Shown: positions 12,801 to 22,842 of the stretch, piece by piece
How the letters are laid out: each line of letters starts with the position of its first letter
How positions within the stretch are numbered: position 1 is the first letter of the stretch
Assembly (NCBI RefSeq): GCF_963678635.1
Contig: NC_087068.1
Location: 32,180,318 to 32,244,317, forward strand
Source of the DNA: Symsagittifera roscoffensis
Lineage: Eukaryota; Xenacoelomorpha; Acoela; Convolutidae
Direction: 5' to 3'
Length of the DNA: 64,000 nucleotides
The notes under the pieces: generated by a model
Database searches by the model: none
Told to the model about the DNA's origin: nothing
What the model saw: the letters and a program-made list of their open reading frames with translations, nothing else
Program-made: the position numbers and the translations under genes

Positions 12801-13243
12801 AAAGTCGTTAGAGCCGGTAAATGCCTCCGGCACAAACATTTTGGTTACCGAACTTTCCGTTGCCATACTTAACCGCAGACTTATGTGATAATTACAGAAC
12901 TTTACTTCTAAAATGGTTTATCAAAGATGATTTTATAAACCAAATGATTGCTCTGAATGTATAATTTTTATAGTGTTCCCGGGTTGCCCCGTTTCTATCT
13001 TTAATCCGAGTAATTATTGATTTTACACAGATTACGGATTTTCCCACCTTTTAGCAGCTTTGTCTGACAATATATATAAACAGAAAATTTCTATCGCCTG
13101 TCAAGGCATTTGCATATTTGTCAAAGTTATTTATTGCGGTTACAAATCTCAGACATCATGATTTAGCAATTACCTTCGCTAAATTAGTTAAAACTATGCT
13201 CTTTACAATTTACTAACAGGGAAACTTCCGTTTCTCTACATTA
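9807..13243 (-). mobile_element. Decayed LTR-retrotransposon-like element inserted in LINE D/E
   Basis: The block between the two halves of LINE D/E reads on the minus strand. From right to left it shows a gag-like start at 12866, a zinc knuckle near 12020-11975, a retropepsin-like segment (11900-11700) and further degenerate coding sequence. Bases 9807-10575 are a second, shorter copy of 11154-12835 in the same orientation that lacks the knuckle/protease part. The element therefore holds a direct internal duplication around a unique middle (about 10580-11150) with coiled-coil-like coding remnants. I did not find convincing LTRs or an RT or integrase domain, so the class rests on gag plus protease only. 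Confidence 0.6.
11406..12866 (-). pseudogene. Broken gag-protease region of the LTR-like element
   Basis: An ATG at 12866-12864 (minus) opens a gag-like N-terminus with a 'YLTNFELLAKLENW' capsid-type start. Further on, a zinc knuckle appears as NC-FTFG-NSAH-IKRNC, in which the second Cys of the usual CxxCGxxxHxxxxC is Phe. The frame at 11945-11703 continues into a retropepsin-like segment (LLDSWSSTSLIS) in which the catalytic D-S/T-G triad reads D-S-W. Frameshifts separate these pieces. The altered knuckle and triad both suggest an inactive element. Function is inferred from motif order only. Confidence 0.55.
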
Positions 13244-13790
13244 GCCTCAGCAGTAGGAGCGAAACATGCCTTAGGCAAAGTTTTTGTTTTGGAGCATGTG
13301 GATCGAATTTATGATATTGCGCTTAAACGGTGGTTTGAACTTGGAAAGATTGAAATGGCTCCGGAAAACGAAATTCAAAAGAATTGGACAAAGCCAATTT
13401 TTGAAAGTGAAATTGTTTATTTGATTTTAAGGCTCAAACCAGAGGACGTAAAATGATTCAACGCGTTCTAAGATAGTTTTGGCTCCTAATGGTTGAATTT
13501 CATCCCGTGCAACTTGCATTAGGAATTCGATTACGCTCTAAAATTTGCAAAACGCATAGATGCCTATGCTTAAAAGATGTTACCAAAGATGGTTGGCATG
13601 GCTTTTCTTGCCTCAAAGGTGCGGAAGAGCAAAAAAAATGATAATTTTAAAGACTCAATAGATGATGAATATCTTTTTAAACCGGACCTAAGCATGAAAA
13701 CCTAGGAACACAGGGCAGGTAGCTTTTTAAAACAGAGAATTTTTCTGGTAATATGGATTGCGAACGTCGCTTGCGTAATTTTTGAAAATT
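13244..13790 (+). mobile_element. LINE copy E = 3' part of interrupted copy D
   Basis: Similarity to copy F resumes at the LASAVGAK codons (17290 in F) and runs through the endonuclease knuckle region (KRWFELGKIEMAPE at about 13330) to a shortened 3' end near 13790. About 645 bases of the intact element, from GTQQ to LASAV and including YLDD, are missing between D and E. The insertion was therefore accompanied or followed by a deletion. Confidence 0.75.
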
Positions 13791-14115
13791 TCCAGGATTT
13801 GACTGGAATTGTTTCATTCGCCCGGTTGTACAATTCGACGGAAAATAAACCTTTTAACCGCCTCTACCGAAGCCAGTTTTTTATGTGGTCCTTTTAGCAT
13901 CGTGTCGACAAAGTCGTTACTGTTTTGGGCTAACGGCCAGAACGCTCAGAATTACTTATTACATGCAAAATAGTGAGCTCATGGCTGGGTCTCATTATCC
14001 TCAGACAACGAGGTCACTCCTTAAAACAGGGCTACTACTTGTTTTTTTTATTTAACCACTTTTTTGTTCAGTAGATAAAAATCATCATTCCCATTGGAGA
14101 TGGATCAACCCTTTC
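13791..14115. other. Unassigned spacer
   Basis: No gene or recognisable repeat is seen between the end of LINE E and the ATATTG-rich array. Confidence 0.4.
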
Positions 14116-14630
14116 CCTCAACCAGGGATTGCAATATATTGAATGATCAGATATTGAATATTGAGACGATGTCAATATTGAATTTTTAATATTGAGATAT
14201 TGAAGGCTAGATATTGATATTGATATTGAATTTTTTGTAGATATTGAGAAAAACGGATTTTGTATCATTGCTTGAAACGTGAGGCATTTCTGTGAAAAAA
14301 AACCAAAAGAAATTCAAGATAACTCAATGGACTGACTAAGTCAAACAGTCAACTCAACTCACTCAAGCATTAAAATTAAACAAATTAAACAAAAAACAAT
14401 TACATTGCAAAAAAAACTAAACAAATTTAATTATATATTTCGAAATTCAATATTGAATTTGGTCTCAGGTATCTTAAAATAGTGATAATACTGAGATATT
14501 GAGCTTTTAGATATTGATATTGATATTGATATTGAAATTTCATCCTATTTGATATTGATATTGATATTGAATGGAAGATATTGATATTGAGCTCAATATA
14601 TTGATATTGTATTGAAATCCCTGCCCTCAA
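14116..14630. repeat. ATATTG hexamer satellite with inverted tips
   Basis: Two blocks (about 14126-14235 and 14500-14615) consist of imperfect ATATTG/GATATT hexamer arrays separated by non-repetitive AT-rich DNA. The outer tips are inverted relative to each other: CAGGGATTGCAATATA at 14123, and TTGAAATCCCTG near 14612. The whole may be a short inserted element with expanded hexamers rather than a plain microsatellite. Confidence 0.7.
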
Positions 14631-14949
14631 CTCCTAGCTTCTTATTATCTGAAAACGAATTTAGATGTTACTAATCCAATTCAGGACATTCCAGGAAGCT
14701 AAAAGTTGTTAAAATAGAATTTGAGTTCTCTTCTCGAGACCCTTCTGGATTCTGGAATCCGGACAAAGAACAGTCTTATCTTTTCTCCGGAAGGCTGGTC
14801 ACGGCGTTCCAACACCCTTCCTGATTCTCGGGAATTGCTTTGTAACAATTGTAGCTGCACAATCGTTACAACTCGGAATGGAATTCCAACAATAATCTCA
14901 TTTGCAATTTTAATCTGTATCGTAGGCTTGTTCACCTCGTAGGCTTGTT

Positions 14950-17900
14950 CACCTTTTAGCCTAATTGTTGTGATAAACTTATTAAATAGATTTGTTATGT
15001 TTGATGTTTGTGCCTGTATGTGGAGCGCCCTCTGAGGGATTTTAGAGACAGGTCTGTCAAGTGGCTTTCTGTGGGGAGGTGGGGAACTGGAACTGGCTTG
15101 AGAAGTCTGGTGGTGCGCCGCTGAACCTACTGAGCTCGGGTGAGATTGTTCCTTGTTTTTGATTTTTAACCTTTATGCTGCCTTTTAACCTTTTAAATTA
15201 ATTTAGTTGTCTTTTTTTTTTTTATTTGCTGATTTGTAAAATTCCCACTAACCGCTTATCATGGGTTAGTTCAGTCCCCTAAAATCCAGTCAAAATCCTT
15301 TTTTTTACCTTTATGCTGCGTCAAGATGAGGAAAAACAACAAAGAGTGTACAAGCAAAGATTGCTTAAAACCTTCAGGACTGATAAATTGGATTAAATGT
15401 GATTGTTGTTCTAGTTGGTATCATATCAGTTGTGTAAATATTTCTCTTAGCGACTCTAAGAAAACCCAATGGTTTCAGTGTCCTTTATGCGTTGATGTAA
15501 TATCTGTTAATAAAGCAACAATAGGTAATGATTTAGTGCTAGACAATTATGTTAATACAACCATCTCAAATGTCCGAGTACTCAAGAGAGTACCAAAAGA
15601 CTCGCGTGTTCCCTTGGCGGAAAATCTGTCGGACAAAATAAATGACATCGTCTACAATGTAGAAGATGTTACAAAATGGCTAATTTTTTTAACGTCGTTC
15701 TTGTTTTTTTTGGAGCAACCGAAAAGAAGTGGACGCAAACAGACCACAAGCATGAGCTCTTTGATAAATAAAAAAATTCGAGCAAATGACGTGTCACTTC
15801 CAAAACCCCATCCCCAAGTTTCAAGCCCGCCTCTGAGTGACCTCGAGCAGAGAATAAAGTTAATAAGTAGTAAGCTCGATGAAGGAAATGTAAAGGGAGG
15901 AATAAGGCTTGCTGCTTCGGATGACAAAATAGCTCCTTTTTCAACTGATAACTATCAAAAATTGTTATCTAAGCACCCGCAGCGAGCCAAATTTGCAGCT
16001 CCAAATCCAGAAAAGTTGGATAGTTTTTTCGTAACCGATTTTGACCTATACAAAGCGATAATGTCCTTTCCAAACGGATCAGCAGCAGGTCCTGATAAAA
16101 TATTTCCTCAAATTTTTAAAGATCTTGTTAGTAAGTCGAATGGCAGTGCAGGACTTAATTTTCTGAAATCGCTTACTAAGCTGATAAACCTCATTGGAGA
16201 TGGCAAAATACCGGAACCACTAAGACCTTTCTTTTTTGGCGCAAAGCTTATCGCCCTCATAAAAATAGACGGAGGGTTGAGACCGATTGCCATAGGCAAC
16301 ACGCTGAGACGTATCGCGTCTAAATGCGCTGGAAGCAAGGCCCTCTCCGAGCGACAAAATTTTTTCGGAAACGTACAGGTAGGATGCGGTACCAAACGAG
16401 GAGCAGAAATAGCTGCGCACTCGTTTCGAAACCTAATTGAACGCGACGACAATCCAAAATGTACTGTTCTTTTAAAACTAGATTTTAAGAATGCCTTTAA
16501 CACTTTAAACAGAGAAACAATGCTGAATCATGTTTTTTCAGATCGCCCCGAATTATATAATTACACCCATTGCGCGTATGCTAAACCTAGTTACCTTTTT
16601 TACGGAAGCTCTGTCATAATGTCAGAAGACGGAACTCAGCAAGGTGATCCTGAAGCCCCACCCCTTTTTGCGGAAACAATTCATACACTAGTCAAACAGT
16701 TGGAGTCGAAAATTAACATCTGGTATTTAGATGATGGGAATTTAGCCGACGACTATAAGGTAGTACTCCGGGACCTTAAAAATATTCTGAAATCGGAACA
16801 AATTTACGGCCTGAGCTTAAACACTGAGAAGTGTGAACTTTGTTTTTTGGGACCGACTACTAGTACACAGTATAATTCAATTTTAACACAATTTCGAAAA
16901 ATATGCCCCAAAATAAAAATAAAAACAAAAGAAGAACTCCTCATTTTAGGATCTCCAATCGGCGAACTTTGCCGAAAAGAATTACTCGACGAAAAAATTA
17001 GGGAGCTTGAAAAAATCTCGGATGTCATTGACAAACTAGACGCCCATTATGGTTTTTACCTCCTGAAAAATTGCTTTAGCATGCCAAAACTCCTATATTT
17101 TTTGCGTACGAGCCCTTGTTTTTTGCAAAATGATTTTTTGGAACGCTACGATAAATTACTAAGAAATTCGTTATGCAAGGTCACTAACGTGAAAATGGAT
17201 GATAACCAGTTTTTACAAGCAGTTCTCCCGGCAGCCAAAGGTGGCTTGGGCGTTTCTTCCGCTCGTCTACTCGCTTTACCCGCTTTCTTAGCCTCAGCAG
17301 TAGGAGCGAAAGATGCCTTGAGCGAAATCTTTGGTTTGGAGCATGTGGATGGAACCTATGATGATGCGCTTAAACGGTGGTTTGACCTTGGAAAAATTGA
17401 AATGGCTCCGGAAAATGAAATCCAAAAAAATTGGACGGAGCCAATTTTTGACAGCGAAATTGCAGACTTGATTTTACGACACGAACCAACGGACGTGAAA
17501 AGGTTCAACGCGTTCCAAGATAGATTTGGATCCCAATGGTTGAACGTCATCCCCTGCAAAAATTTAAGGTTAAAACTGTCGAACCAACAACTCAGAATTG
17601 CGATAGGACTTCGATTAGGATCAAAAATATGCGAACGGCATAAATGCGTGTGCGGAAAAGACGTTACCGAGGATGGTTGGCATGGTCTTTCTTGCCTCAA
17701 AAGTGCAGGGAGATTCTCTAGGCATTCAAACCTGAATGCCCTTATAAAGCAGAGTCTATCATCTACTCACATTCCGTCTGTTTTAGAACCACGACACCTC
17801 TACAGGATCGATCAGAAGCGACCAGACGGTTTGACGCTCGTTCCATGGGCTGATGGTAAGCAGCTCTTGTGGGATGTAACGGTAGTAGACTCCTTAGCCC

Positions 17901-18470
17901 CTTGTAGGATTAATGCCGGGTCTGTTTGTAACCCTGGTACGGCTGCCGCTGAAGCGGAAGAGCGAAAAATTGACAAATATAAAGATCTTGTAAATGATGG
18001 ATATCTTTTTCAACCGCTAGCTTTTGAAATTCAGGGCGCGGCCGGCCCCAGCACAGAAGTTTTTTTGAGCAAGCTTTGTAAGAACCTAAGCATATGCACT
18101 GAGGAACCCAGAGCAGGCAGCTTTTTAAAACAGAGAATCTCCCTGGCAATACAGATTGCGAACGCCGCTTGCGTACTCGGAACAATAAATGACAAAATAA
18201 CTTTCGACGAAATTTTTTACTTGTAACACTTGTATATTATATTATCTCGTGTCGAGTTGCGTGTTCTTATTGAAGAAGCGTAACCCGTATCGATTTTAAA
18301 TGAAAAGGACTTAAACACTTGACATCTTCTTTTATCATTATCACTTCCATATCTAGAAAATTCCAAGGATTTTGACTGGAATACATGATGAAGGGACTCA
18401 TGACTGTAACCTCGGTTACTATGATACTTTTGACCTTCTGATTACCTTAAAAAAAAAAAAAAAAAAAAAA
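14950..18470 (+). mobile_element. Full-length PHD-RT-endonuclease LINE (copy F)
   Basis: This is the only copy with an intact ORF. The 5' untranslated region (about 14950-15325) is shared with copies B, C and D. The ORF is 15326-18226. The 3' untranslated region (18227-18448) ends in a 22-base A tract (18449-18470), the mark of target-primed reverse transcription. There are no LTRs. Part of the tail (GATGAAGGGACT, CTTTTGACCTTCTGATTAC) recurs at 18713-18782, either as a truncated fragment or as a flanking repeat. The near-intact state suggests recent insertion. Confidence 0.85.
15326..18226 (+). CDS. LINE polyprotein: PHD finger, reverse transcriptase, restriction-like endonuclease
   Basis: This 966-residue single-ORF retrotransposon protein should copy its RNA into DNA at a nicked target. 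A Cys4-His-Cys3 PHD finger lies at C8, C13, C25, C28, H33, C36, C52 and C55. The RT palm has the LDFKNAF motif (D386), GTQQGDP (from G436) and YLDD (467-470), which supply the metal-binding aspartates. A Cys/His knuckle follows (C774, C776, H786, C790). The C-terminal endonuclease has RPDG (832-835), WDV (849-851) and a K-x2-KY block (881-885), like the PD..D..K fold of R2-type elements. No AP-endonuclease domain is present. The start ATG is 5' of the PHD cysteines, with close homology in all copies. All catalytic residues are present, so activity is possible. PHD fingers often bind histone H3 tails; a targeting role here is inference. Confidence 0.9.
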   Translation: MRKNNKECTSKDCLKPSGLINWIKCDCCSSWYHISCVNISLSDSKKTQWFQCPLCVDVISVNKATIGNDLVLDNYVNTTISNVRVLKRVPKDSRVPLAENLSDKINDIVYNVEDVTKWLIFLTSFLFFLEQPKRSGRKQTTSMSSLINKKIRANDVSLPKPHPQVSSPPLSDLEQRIKLISSKLDEGNVKGGIRLAASDDKIAPFSTDNYQKLLSKHPQRAKFAAPNPEKLDSFFVTDFDLYKAIMSFPNGSAAGPDKIFPQIFKDLVSKSNGSAGLNFLKSLTKLINLIGDGKIPEPLRPFFFGAKLIALIKIDGGLRPIAIGNTLRRIASKCAGSKALSERQNFFGNVQVGCGTKRGAEIAAHSFRNLIERDDNPKCTVLLKLDFKNAFNTLNRETMLNHVFSDRPELYNYTHCAYAKPSYLFYGSSVIMSEDGTQQGDPEAPPLFAETIHTLVKQLESKINIWYLDDGNLADDYKVVLRDLKNILKSEQIYGLSLNTEKCELCFLGPTTSTQYNSILTQFRKICPKIKIKTKEELLILGSPIGELCRKELLDEKIRELEKISDVIDKLDAHYGFYLLKNCFSMPKLLYFLRTSPCFLQNDFLERYDKLLRNSLCKVTNVKMDDNQFLQAVLPAAKGGLGVSSARLLALPAFLASAVGAKDALSEIFGLEHVDGTYDDALKRWFDLGKIEMAPENEIQKNWTEPIFDSEIADLILRHEPTDVKRFNAFQDRFGSQWLNVIPCKNLRLKLSNQQLRIAIGLRLGSKICERHKCVCGKDVTEDGWHGLSCLKSAGRFSRHSNLNALIKQSLSSTHIPSVLEPRHLYRIDQKRPDGLTLVPWADGKQLLWDVTVVDSLAPCRINAGSVCNPGTAAAEAEERKIDKYKDLVNDGYLFQPLAFEIQGAAGPSTEVFLSKLCKNLSICTEEPRAGSFLKQRISLAIQIANAACVLGTINDKITFDEIFYL

Positions 18471-19040
18471 TAAAGAGAGATATTGTTGTGTTTTTCTCAT
18501 TTTCGGTTGTCGCGAAATTTCAAGGTCGTGACGTGTCTTTATTTTGGAAAGTTTCTTAAGTCACGCCAAAATGACCATTCACGATTCGTGAAATCGTCAG
18601 ATCAACACTACTAATCTACCAAAACCGCCAATTTTTCCTGTTCACGGTCACATTAAAAATTCGAAGTCGCCATGCATTTTGACGGCATTCTGATCCAATG
18701 TCACAAATACACGATGAAGGGACTATGATACTTCTGACCTTCTGATTACTATGATACTTTTGACCTTCTGATTACTCTAAAAATAAACAGAAATCGCTTT
18801 CCAATTTATTTTTTAGAGGAACCATTTCTCTGTGCTTCAGTATTACAAAAAGGGCACTTCCGTTTTGCTACGGTCAATGAACAAGCTAGATAGGGCCATA
18901 ATATTGTTATAAAAACTGCATATACATCAGCAAACTATCATTGAAGTCATATATCAGCATTAATTGCATCGTCGTAATGTTAATTTGTCGTAGCCGTCCT
19001 TCCGCTACAATAGCGCTCATAGAGTTATCGTTAAATTGAA
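18471..19040. other. Spacer between LINE F and the AIF locus
   Basis: This holds a fragment resembling the LINE 3' tail (18713-18782) with its CTTCTGATTAC block duplicated in tandem. The rest is AT-rich and has no gene I can support. Confidence 0.5.
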
Positions 19041-19049
19041 CTTTTTCAG
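19041..19049 (+). promoter_or_regulatory. Strong 3' splice acceptor just before the candidate AIF start
   Basis: CTTTTTCAG ends 8 bases before the ATG at 19058. Such an acceptor this close to a start codon fits either a 5'-UTR intron or spliced-leader trans-splicing. Similar acceptors precede the other two genes of the window. Confidence 0.4.
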
Positions 19050-19057
19050 TTTTACAT

Positions 19058-19154
19058 ATGTGGAGAAGGTGGCGTTTGTCGGTTGGAGCAATTTCAGCAC
19101 TGAGCGCTTTGGCTCCTATCGCAGCCACTGACTCACTCAGATCACTGACTCATG
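19058..19154 (+). CDS. AIFM1: Candidate first exon of the AIF gene (mitochondrial presequence)
   Basis: The frame opens with MWRRWRLSVGAISALSALA. This is an Arg-rich, acid-free amphipathic start followed by a hydrophobic run, as expected for a mitochondrial import signal and inner-membrane anchor of AIF. It lies 2.1 kb upstream of the AIF catalytic exon, which lacks any N-terminal start of its own. A usable donor (CATG|GTAATC, phase 1) ends it at 19154. It would join in frame to an acceptor at 21226, but the acceptor has a poor pyrimidine tract and intermediate exons are possible. The link to AIF is inference from position, strand and targeting character. Confidence 0.4.
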
Positions 19155-19729
19155 GTAATCAGATCACAGACTCTAAGTCTGAGACAACAGAAGACCCCAA
19201 TCTTGACCCTGATGGAAAAGCCAGATTGTTTTCAAGCCGTTATCTTTATCAAGTTTATTTTCTTCGCTATCAAAAAATGTTCTTTTTCTAAATTTCTCAG
19301 ATAGCTTAATCTTCAACCTGATTCATGTGTTGGAAAAAGGTTGTTTTTGTTGCTTTACCGGGACTAATGTAGTCTAGCTCTGATATATGTGTTGTTTATC
19401 GTAAGCTATGCTATGTTATCCGTAGCCACTGCAGCCAACCTTCGGCGATGTCTACATGCAAGTGAAAAATTGGCTTTTTGTTTTTGTTTCATGGAACTCG
19501 CTTAGTGAAAGACATCAATGCACAATTCATAACAGAAATCTATTATCTATCTATTATATATTTGAATGCGGGCTTCACTATCTCGCCATGCTTAAGCTTT
19601 TTCAACGTATTATTTTTGTATGTTTAACAAAAGAGTTTTTTTTCACGTTTAACCTATATTGCAATGGTTAAGATTTTTTCAATTCAGTGTTTATCTCACC
19701 AGGTTTGAAATTAGCAAACCAATAGTAGG

Positions 19730-21110
19730 ATGATGTCAGGCTTTACCGGGGTGCTGCAATTTAGGCCTCCATATTTGAATTACAAATGCTTTAAAGTTCC
19801 GAGATAGGCAATTTTGAGATTTTTCAAGAATTTCTAGAAAATTTAATTTGAGTCTCAATTTTTGCAATTCTGACCCTGTAGTTGGGTGCTGTCAGGGTAC
19901 TCTCAGGAATTGCGAATCATGCCTCCAAATCTCACTTGTCAAGTCTTTGTAGTTTCCGAGATATGACGTTTTTATGATTTTTTCCAAAAATTTTCAGAAA
20001 AACGTAGATTTTAAAATTTTGCTTGAAAGGTTGAAAATCTCAATCCCGTCATTGGAAACTGTGAGTGTACCCTCGGGGTTTGCAAATCTTGACTCTGATA
20101 TTGACTGCTAATTTTCTTTAACTTTGGGATGTTTTTAAGGATTTTTTCAAAAAATTTCAGAAAATTTAATTTAATTTTTTAAATGAAAAGTTTGAAGTTC
20201 GCCTTTCTATAGTGAAGCTCTGTCAGGGTACTTTCAGGAGTTGCAAATTTTGTCTCCAAATATGGCTGCCCAAAACTTAAAACCTAGTAGTTTTTATAGG
20301 TATGACGTTTTTTGTGATTTTTTCTTAAAATTTTCAGAGAAGCTAATTAATTTTTCTTTGAAAATTGAAATTCCCAACTCTGTAGCGGGGGCTGGCAGAG
20401 TATTCTCAGGGGTTGTGAATCTTGCCTCCAAATATGAGTGCTCAAATCTTTAGTTGGTATATGAAATTAAAACTTTTTTTCAAAATTTGAAATTGCTAAC
20501 CTGTAGTTGGGGGCTGTCAGAGTAATCTCAAGGGTTAGATTTTGGCCTCCAATTAAGAATACCCAAATCTTTTTAGCTTACGAAATTCGGCGATACTTGT
20601 GATTTTTTCTGAATTTTCAAGGATTGCGACTATTGCCATCAAATAAGATTGCTCCAATTTTGATTGCGACTATCGCCATCAAAGTACTGTCAAGGATTGC
20701 GACTATTGCCATCAAATGAGATTGCTCCAATTTTGATAGTTTTTGAGATGTGACGTTTTTTCTGGTTTTAAAATTTTTTTTGGAAAATTAAGTGAAGTTT
20801 CCCGACGTTGTAGTTGGGCACTATAAAAGTACTCTCAAGAGTTGCAAATCTTTTGTGCAAATCCGACTGCTCAATTGCTTTTAGATTCCGAGATGTGATT
20901 TCTTAAAATAATTTTGAAAACTTAGATATAAAAAACTTTATGGTTTTTAAAAATTTGAATTAAAAAAACTTGAATCTTTTTTTTATAAAATTTGAAATTA
21001 CCAACCCTCTAACTCGAAATTACCAACCCTCATTGTGTTGTCAGAATACATTCAAAAGATGCAGATTTTATTTCCAATATTTACGGTTTTCTATGAGTTG
21101 TTAAAATTTT
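19730..21110 (+). repeat. Degenerate tandem array upstream of the AIF catalytic exon
   Basis: About nine diverged units of roughly 120-220 bases repeat the order: 'GTCAGGGTACTCTCAGG', 'TTGCAAATCTTGCCTCCAAAT', a 'CCGAGATATGACGTTTTT' block and a TTTTTTC..AAATTTTCAG tract. Anchors are near 19890, 20061, 20220, 20392, 20513, 20683, 20821 and 21041. It fills most of the presumed first AIF intron. There is no coding signal. Confidence 0.75.
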
Positions 21111-21226
21111 TAAGCACCGGAGGTGCGTTATTTTGAATGTCTGGATATCGCGCTAATACGAAAACAAAGTTTTTTTTATAAAAAAAATGTAATAGAAATA
21201 AGCTTGAAATTCAATTGACGCTGAAG

Positions 21227-22647
21227 ACTACAGAAATCTAAAAAAGGCCGATTTTCTTATTGTTGGAGGAGGCACTGCAGCTTTCGCAGCAATAAAAGTG
21301 CTGAAAGATGAAGCTGACCGAAATTGTGTGGGGAATATTCTAATGGTAACTGCAGAACATCATGCTCCATACATGAGACCTCCGTTATCGAAACAGCTAT
21401 GGAGCTCAAGTGATGACCTAAAGTTTACAAATTTTGATGGAAAAAGACAATCAATACTCTACAAAGACGAGTCTTTTTACAGTGATCATCCTGACGTTGA
21501 GCTGAAATGCGATGAAAGTGTCGTGAAAATTGATGCGGCGTCAAAGACAGCTGTTTTGAGCTCAGGGGAAGTTATACAGTTCAGCAAATGTCTGCTAGCT
21601 ACAGGAGCTTGTCCAAAAGATTTAGATCTTCTTAATAAGCATCCAAGCCACATTGTGCGAGAAAATCACAGTGTTTTCAGGACGGTCGAAGACTTCAAAC
21701 AGCTGAAAGCTAAGTTGAGACCGAATAGCAAAGTTGCTGTGATTGGAGGCGGTTATCTTGGCTGTGAACTGTCTATAGCTTTGGCCGCACTGCGTGACAA
21801 AAACATTGAAGTAGTTCAAATCATACCCGAATCGGGCTACATGGGTTTAGTCTTACCAGAATTTCTAAGTAAATGGATTGGGAGTAAGGTTAAATCTATG
21901 GGTGTCAAATTTCGAGAGAAAACTCGCCTGAAATCGGTTAACGCCCTTTTTGATGAAAGCCATGCGATGGAATTAGATCTTACGAATGGTGAAAAGGTGA
22001 GAGCAGATCATGTAATTGTGGCCATTGGAGTAGAGCCGAGCACTCAACTAGCGGACTCAGCTGGTCTCGAGGTGGATAAAAAACTAGGCGGTTTCTTCGT
22101 AAACAGTGAGCTGGAGTCTTCCGCGCCAGATATCTGGGCAGCCGGCGATGCATGTTCATTCTATGACACCAAAATGAAATGCAGAAGAAGAGTTGAACAC
22201 CATGATCACGCAGTTGTTAGCGGAAAACTTGCTGCGAAGAACATGTTATCGTCTGCGAACTCATGTAATGAGAAACAGGGGATAAATAATGGAAATGCTT
22301 CGAAAAGTCCTGAGGCGTTTCATCATCAGTCAATGTTTTGGGGCGACTTTGGTGACAGTTACGGTTACGAAGCAATTGGCCTTGTAGATTCAAAACTTCC
22401 CGTGAAAGCTTATTTTAAACAAGGAAACTCGTTTGTGGTCGTAGAATCAGGCAAAGAAGTACAATCAGATTTGGATCTAAGCGAGGGAGTTTTGTTCTAC
22501 TTAGACCCTAGTGATCGGGAGGCGAAGAAGATTGTTGGCGTAGTGTGCTGGAATATGTTCGGAAAAATTCCATTCGCTCGAAATATTGTTGGAGAAAACT
22601 TTTCAGAAAATGACACTGATAAACTAATAAAGAATTTTATTGTCTGA
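21227..22647 (+). CDS. AIFM1: Apoptosis-inducing factor-like mitochondrial flavoprotein, main exon
   Basis: An FAD/NAD(P)H oxidoreductase of the AIF family. In mitochondria AIF supports respiratory-complex biogenesis, and in some death pathways it moves to the nucleus. The exon opens with the FAD-binding Rossmann motif IVGGGTAAFAA (from 21256), then PYMRPPLSKQLW, the KCLLATGA segment, the NAD-binding VAVIGGGYLGCELS (about 21733), IWAAGDACSFYD (about 22132), RRVEHHDHAVVSG, HQSMFWGDFG, YEAIGLVD and the AIF C-terminal domain to the stop. It covers nearly the whole catalytic protein in one exon, unlike its intron-rich neighbours. There is no ATG before the FAD motif; the frame is open back to 21208. 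The start must therefore be spliced in, and the first internal Met would lose FAD binding. The left boundary is my best acceptor guess; 21234 and 21247 also keep frame. Confidence 0.88.
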
Positions 22648-22842
22648 TTTTAGAGTTAATAATTTAAAGAACTAATACTAACGATTAAAAGGTAATGTTT
22701 GAGAAAGCTGACAATCTGTGCTCGGTCTGCTTTCATTTTTTCACCTGTTATATCACTGCGCTTAGTTTGCTTAAAAAAATCTCCGTTGAATTACTTGACT
22801 CATTTCAGTTGCAAAATATGAAAGGACTTTAAAAGCTAGAAT
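22648..22842. other. Short AIF to zinc-finger gene gap
   Basis: Only 195 bases separate the AIF stop from the next start. The gap contains no AATAAA signal that I can see, an acceptor CATTTCAG at 22801-22808, and an ATG at 22818 that opens a 4-codon frame (MKGL, stop) ahead of the real start at 22843. Confidence 0.6.
22801..22808 (+). promoter_or_regulatory. 3' splice or trans-splice acceptor before the zinc-finger gene
   Basis: CATTTCAG ends 34 bases upstream of the ATG at 22843 and 161 bases after the AIF stop. In an operon this is where a spliced leader would be added. Ordinary cis-splicing of a 5'-UTR intron is the alternative. Confidence 0.35.
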
